From the NCBI RefSeq assembly GCF_041224545.1, contig NZ_JBGFGP010000137.1, forward strand, positions 39,425 to 103,424: a stretch of DNA of 64,000 nucleotides. The letters are read 5' to 3'. Shown here piece by piece: positions 62,162-64,000 of the stretch. Within the stretch, counting starts at the first letter, position 1. Each line of letters opens with the position of its first letter. Source of the stretch: Sedimentitalea sp041224545 (GTDB lineage: Bacteria > Pseudomonadota > Alphaproteobacteria > Rhodobacterales > Rhodobacteraceae). The notes under the pieces are model-generated. The model made no database searches. It worked only from the letters and a program-made list of their open reading frames with translations, and was not told the origin of the DNA. Both the position numbers and the translations under genes were made by a program.

Positions 62162-63402
62162 TCCTCGACCCGACGCTCCAGCAGGTTCAATGCCGCGTCG
62201 GCCCGCGCCATCGTCTGTGCGACCCGCGTGTTCCAATCCCTGAGCAGATCGCGTTCGAGCCTTACCGCATCTCTCCGTGACACCGTCTGCGCGCCGTCGT
62301 AGAGGGTCAGGCTGGCGTCAAGCGCTTCCTCCCCTGTCACCGGAGTCTCGGTCAACAGCGCGCGCACCGATGACAGCGCGTCAGGCGGCAGCGTGCCCTG
62401 CAAGGCGTGGTAGCGCCGCCACAGGTTGCGCCGCTCCACGAGCCGGTCGGTGATCATCAGATCAAACAGCGTATTCACCGCCCAGTAGCGGTTGGAAGAT
62501 TGTTCGGCATCATATTCCAGCCAGGCGAGCTTCAGCGCCTCGACAATATCCTCCGGCAAATCCGCGACCATCTCCTCGCGCACCAGCGGATCAAAGGGAA
62601 TGCGCGAAATACCGGGTGCCATCAGCGCGGCCTGCCCATCACGCGACAGCAACATACGCAGGAAGTCGCAGGCCCGCATCGGCGCTTTGCCTCCCTTCAG
62701 GATACCGACCTGTGCGGCCGCCAGAACGATCGGGCGGCCATAGCGAAAATCGAGCATATCGGATTTCGCTTCCGACAGGAAATCGATAGTCAATCCGATC
62801 TCGAAGCGTTCGTTTATCAACCCGTCGGGCACGCCATAACTCCGCGCGGTCAAGGTGGACAGGTTGCCCGAAAGCTCCAGCAGATAGCGCCAGCCATCCT
62901 CCCACCCGCGCACCATCAACATCCGTTCGACCAGCATATGCGCCGATCCCGAACGGGCCGGGCGCGCCATGGCGATCTTGTCCCGGTAAAGCGGGCGCAA
63001 AAGGTCGTTCCAGTTGGTCGGCATGAACAGCCTGCTATCGGATCGCCGTGCCCAGCCGACCGAGGACAGGGCAAAGGGCGCAACCGTGTGGGGTCCATCA
63101 GGTCCGCAAAGGCCGGTATCCGCAAATGCCCCCCTGCGCTGCAACAGTTCGAAAGCCTCAGGCGACGACGCCCAGAAGATGTCAAAACCGCGGCTGTTGC
63201 CGCGCAGCACCTCCTCGATGGCCGCGACGGTATTCTTGTTCAGGACACGGATCTCGGCGTCCGCCGCCCGCTCGGCCCACATTCGGGTATAGGCCGTCGA
63301 CAAATCCGGCGGAAACGACGTCAGCACACGCAGTTCCTGCGCCGAAGCCAAATGCGCCCACAGGCTGCCCAGAAGAATTGCAAGAAAACGAAAGACCGAC
63401 AT
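62158..63402 (-). CDS. pgtC: PgtC-type periplasmic sensor (binding-protein fold)
   Basis: 414 residues. Signal peptide 1-21 (ending HLASAQE), binding fold with LRVLTSFPPDLSTAYTRM, FWASSPEAFELL, ARSGSAHMLVERML, YGVPDG and a C-terminal helical region. Homologous along its length to the transport binding protein at 57493-58815. In Salmonella PgtC senses phosphoglycerate for PgtB. First gene of the pgtC-pgtB-pgtA operon; a copy of the shared dyad lies 60 bp upstream of the ATG. Confidence 0.88.
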   Translation of the reverse strand: MSVFRFLAILLGSLWAHLASAQELRVLTSFPPDLSTAYTRMWAERAADAEIRVLNKNTVAAIEEVLRGNSRGFDIFWASSPEAFELLQRRGAFADTGLCGPDGPHTVAPFALSSVGWARRSDSRLFMPTNWNDLLRPLYRDKIAMARPARSGSAHMLVERMLMVRGWEDGWRYLLELSGNLSTLTARSYGVPDGLINERFEIGLTIDFLSEAKSDMLDFRYGRPIVLAAAQVGILKGGKAPMRACDFLRMLLSRDGQAALMAPGISRIPFDPLVREEMVADLPEDIVEALKLAWLEYDAEQSSNRYWAVNTLFDLMITDRLVERRNLWRRYHALQGTLPPDALSSVRALLTETPVTGEEALDASLTLYDGAQTVSRRDAVRLERDLLRDWNTRVAQTMARADAALNLLERRVEE

Positions 63403-63461
63403 GCCAGCAGTTTACGCGCTGTGATCCAGAAGGCATCCCGACAAAAGCAAAAGCCCAAAAT

Positions 63462-63477
63462 GGGTCACTTATGACAC
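63462..63477. promoter_or_regulatory. Copy of the shared operator in front of pgtC
   Basis: GGGTCA-CTTA-TGACAC differs by one base from the perfect dyad in front of the transport operon and has the same four-base centre. Its position, 60 bp before the pgtC start codon, suggests PgtA controls its own operon as well. Confidence 0.6.
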
Positions 63478-64000
63478 ATTAACAGTTCTCAAGGTATAAC
63501 GATCTGAACTGATGCGGTTGATGCCCCACCCGGTCGGCTTGCGCCGCATCACCTTATCTGAATTAAGTATTCTTGGGGTGCCGCTCCGACAGACGACCGC
63601 AGTTTTTTATAGCCGTCATCAACTGGCCGGCGGAACTGGGGCCATGCCCGATTTCAGCACCCTGTGCCGTCGTCAAAAACACCAAGCGTGAGCCTGTTTA
63701 TCACGCCAATACCGCGTCACTGAATCTTTCTGTCGATAGCACCGGCATAAAATCCAAGAGCGAAGTCGAGTGGAGCGCCAACAGGCATCATGGTCGCAAA
63801 CACTGCATCTGGTACAAGATATACAGAGACATTGGCGAGGATTGGCGAGGAAACGCTGGATGACCTGCCCCCCTTCGGTCCCTCGTTCATAACGAGAGTC
63901 TGCGGGTTTGATCTTGATAATCATGGGTTTCGGTTTGGGCAAGCGCGCCGGGCGCGGAGCCCTCAAATTGCTCAAGCGCTCGGCGCGCTTGCAGTGGCGT
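63478..64000. other. Non-coding end region with two inverted repeats
   Basis: About 520 bp without a convincing gene. It holds a tandem copy of ATTGGCGAGG (from about 63831), a dyad CTCGTT-CAT-AACGAG (63882-63896), and a large GC-rich hairpin (63941-63990: 15 bp with one mismatch or G-U pair around a 20-base loop). An ATG at 63924 begins a short Arg/Lys/Leu-rich frame open to the window edge; it may be the start of a gene or chance. The lower GC here differs from the neighbours. Confidence 0.4.

Noticed and set aside
63573..63975. Two overlapping frames of about 100 codons on opposite strands at the right end
   Set aside because: Composition is unlike neighbouring genes, with no ribosome site or recognisable domain; treated as intergenic.

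Overview
The window looks like chromosomal DNA of a Roseobacter-group alphaproteobacterium (Rhodobacteraceae); the genus cannot be resolved. The grounds are the high GC content, dense operons joined by ATGA/GTGA overlaps, and the gene content: a TorT/TorS/TorR sensory set beside a quaternary-amine ABC importer, fused ABC permeases, MnmC split into two genes, and the rpmH-rnpA-yidD, panB-panC and psd-pssA blocks. No rRNA, tRNA, CRISPR array, transposase or integrase was seen.

Layout. 1-1.7 kb: 3' part of an acidic tripeptide-repeat (Gly-Asn/Asp-Glu) protein. 1.7-4.5 kb (minus): a secreted protein, ExbB, two ExbDs and TonB. 4.7-8.3 kb: a DIPP-like Nudix gene divergent from a tightly coupled RHH / CHAD / ParA / CYTH operon, proposed here to organise polyphosphate. 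8.4-12.6 kb: RND efflux pair. 12.7-18.7 kb: DUF2218 protein, then a siderophore-type ABC importer and a TonB-dependent receptor. 18.9-24.8 kb: LysR regulator, L,D-transpeptidase, RibA, an orphan P-loop ATPase and a DMT permease. 24.9-31.8 kb: pheT, psd-pssA, a YghU-type GST, panC and panB. 32-39 kb: AraC-alkyltransferase fusion, OmpA-like lipoprotein, flavin reductase, the split MnmC activities, a DMT permease and a soluble lytic transglycosylase. 39-41 kb: dapA, yidD, rnpA, rpmH. 41-44.7 kb: TVP38 protein, flavoprotein disulfide reductase, histidine kinase.

44.8-53.8 kb: a betaine/TMAO-type ABC importer (minus) followed by torR, torS and torT. A perfect copy of the E. coli tor box sequence, with a second weaker copy one 22-bp step away, lies in front of the importer, so the phosphorelay probably controls TMAO uptake. 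No torA reductase is present.

54-63.4 kb: a phosphoglycerate-type regulatory trio (PgtC sensor, PgtB kinase, PgtA regulator) followed by an ABC importer whose binding protein is a paralogue of the sensor, and a phosphoglycerate-mutase-like phosphatase. Three copies of a dyad of the form GGGTCA-N4-TGACCC lie in front of the regulatory and transport operons. The PgtA protein has lost GAFTGA and a normal Walker B, which predicts sigma54-independent action.

The strongest candidates for undescribed biology are the RHH-CHAD-ParA-CYTH operon, the Pgt-ABC-phosphatase regulon with its shared operator, the tor-box-controlled importer, and the acidic Gly-x-Glu repeat protein.
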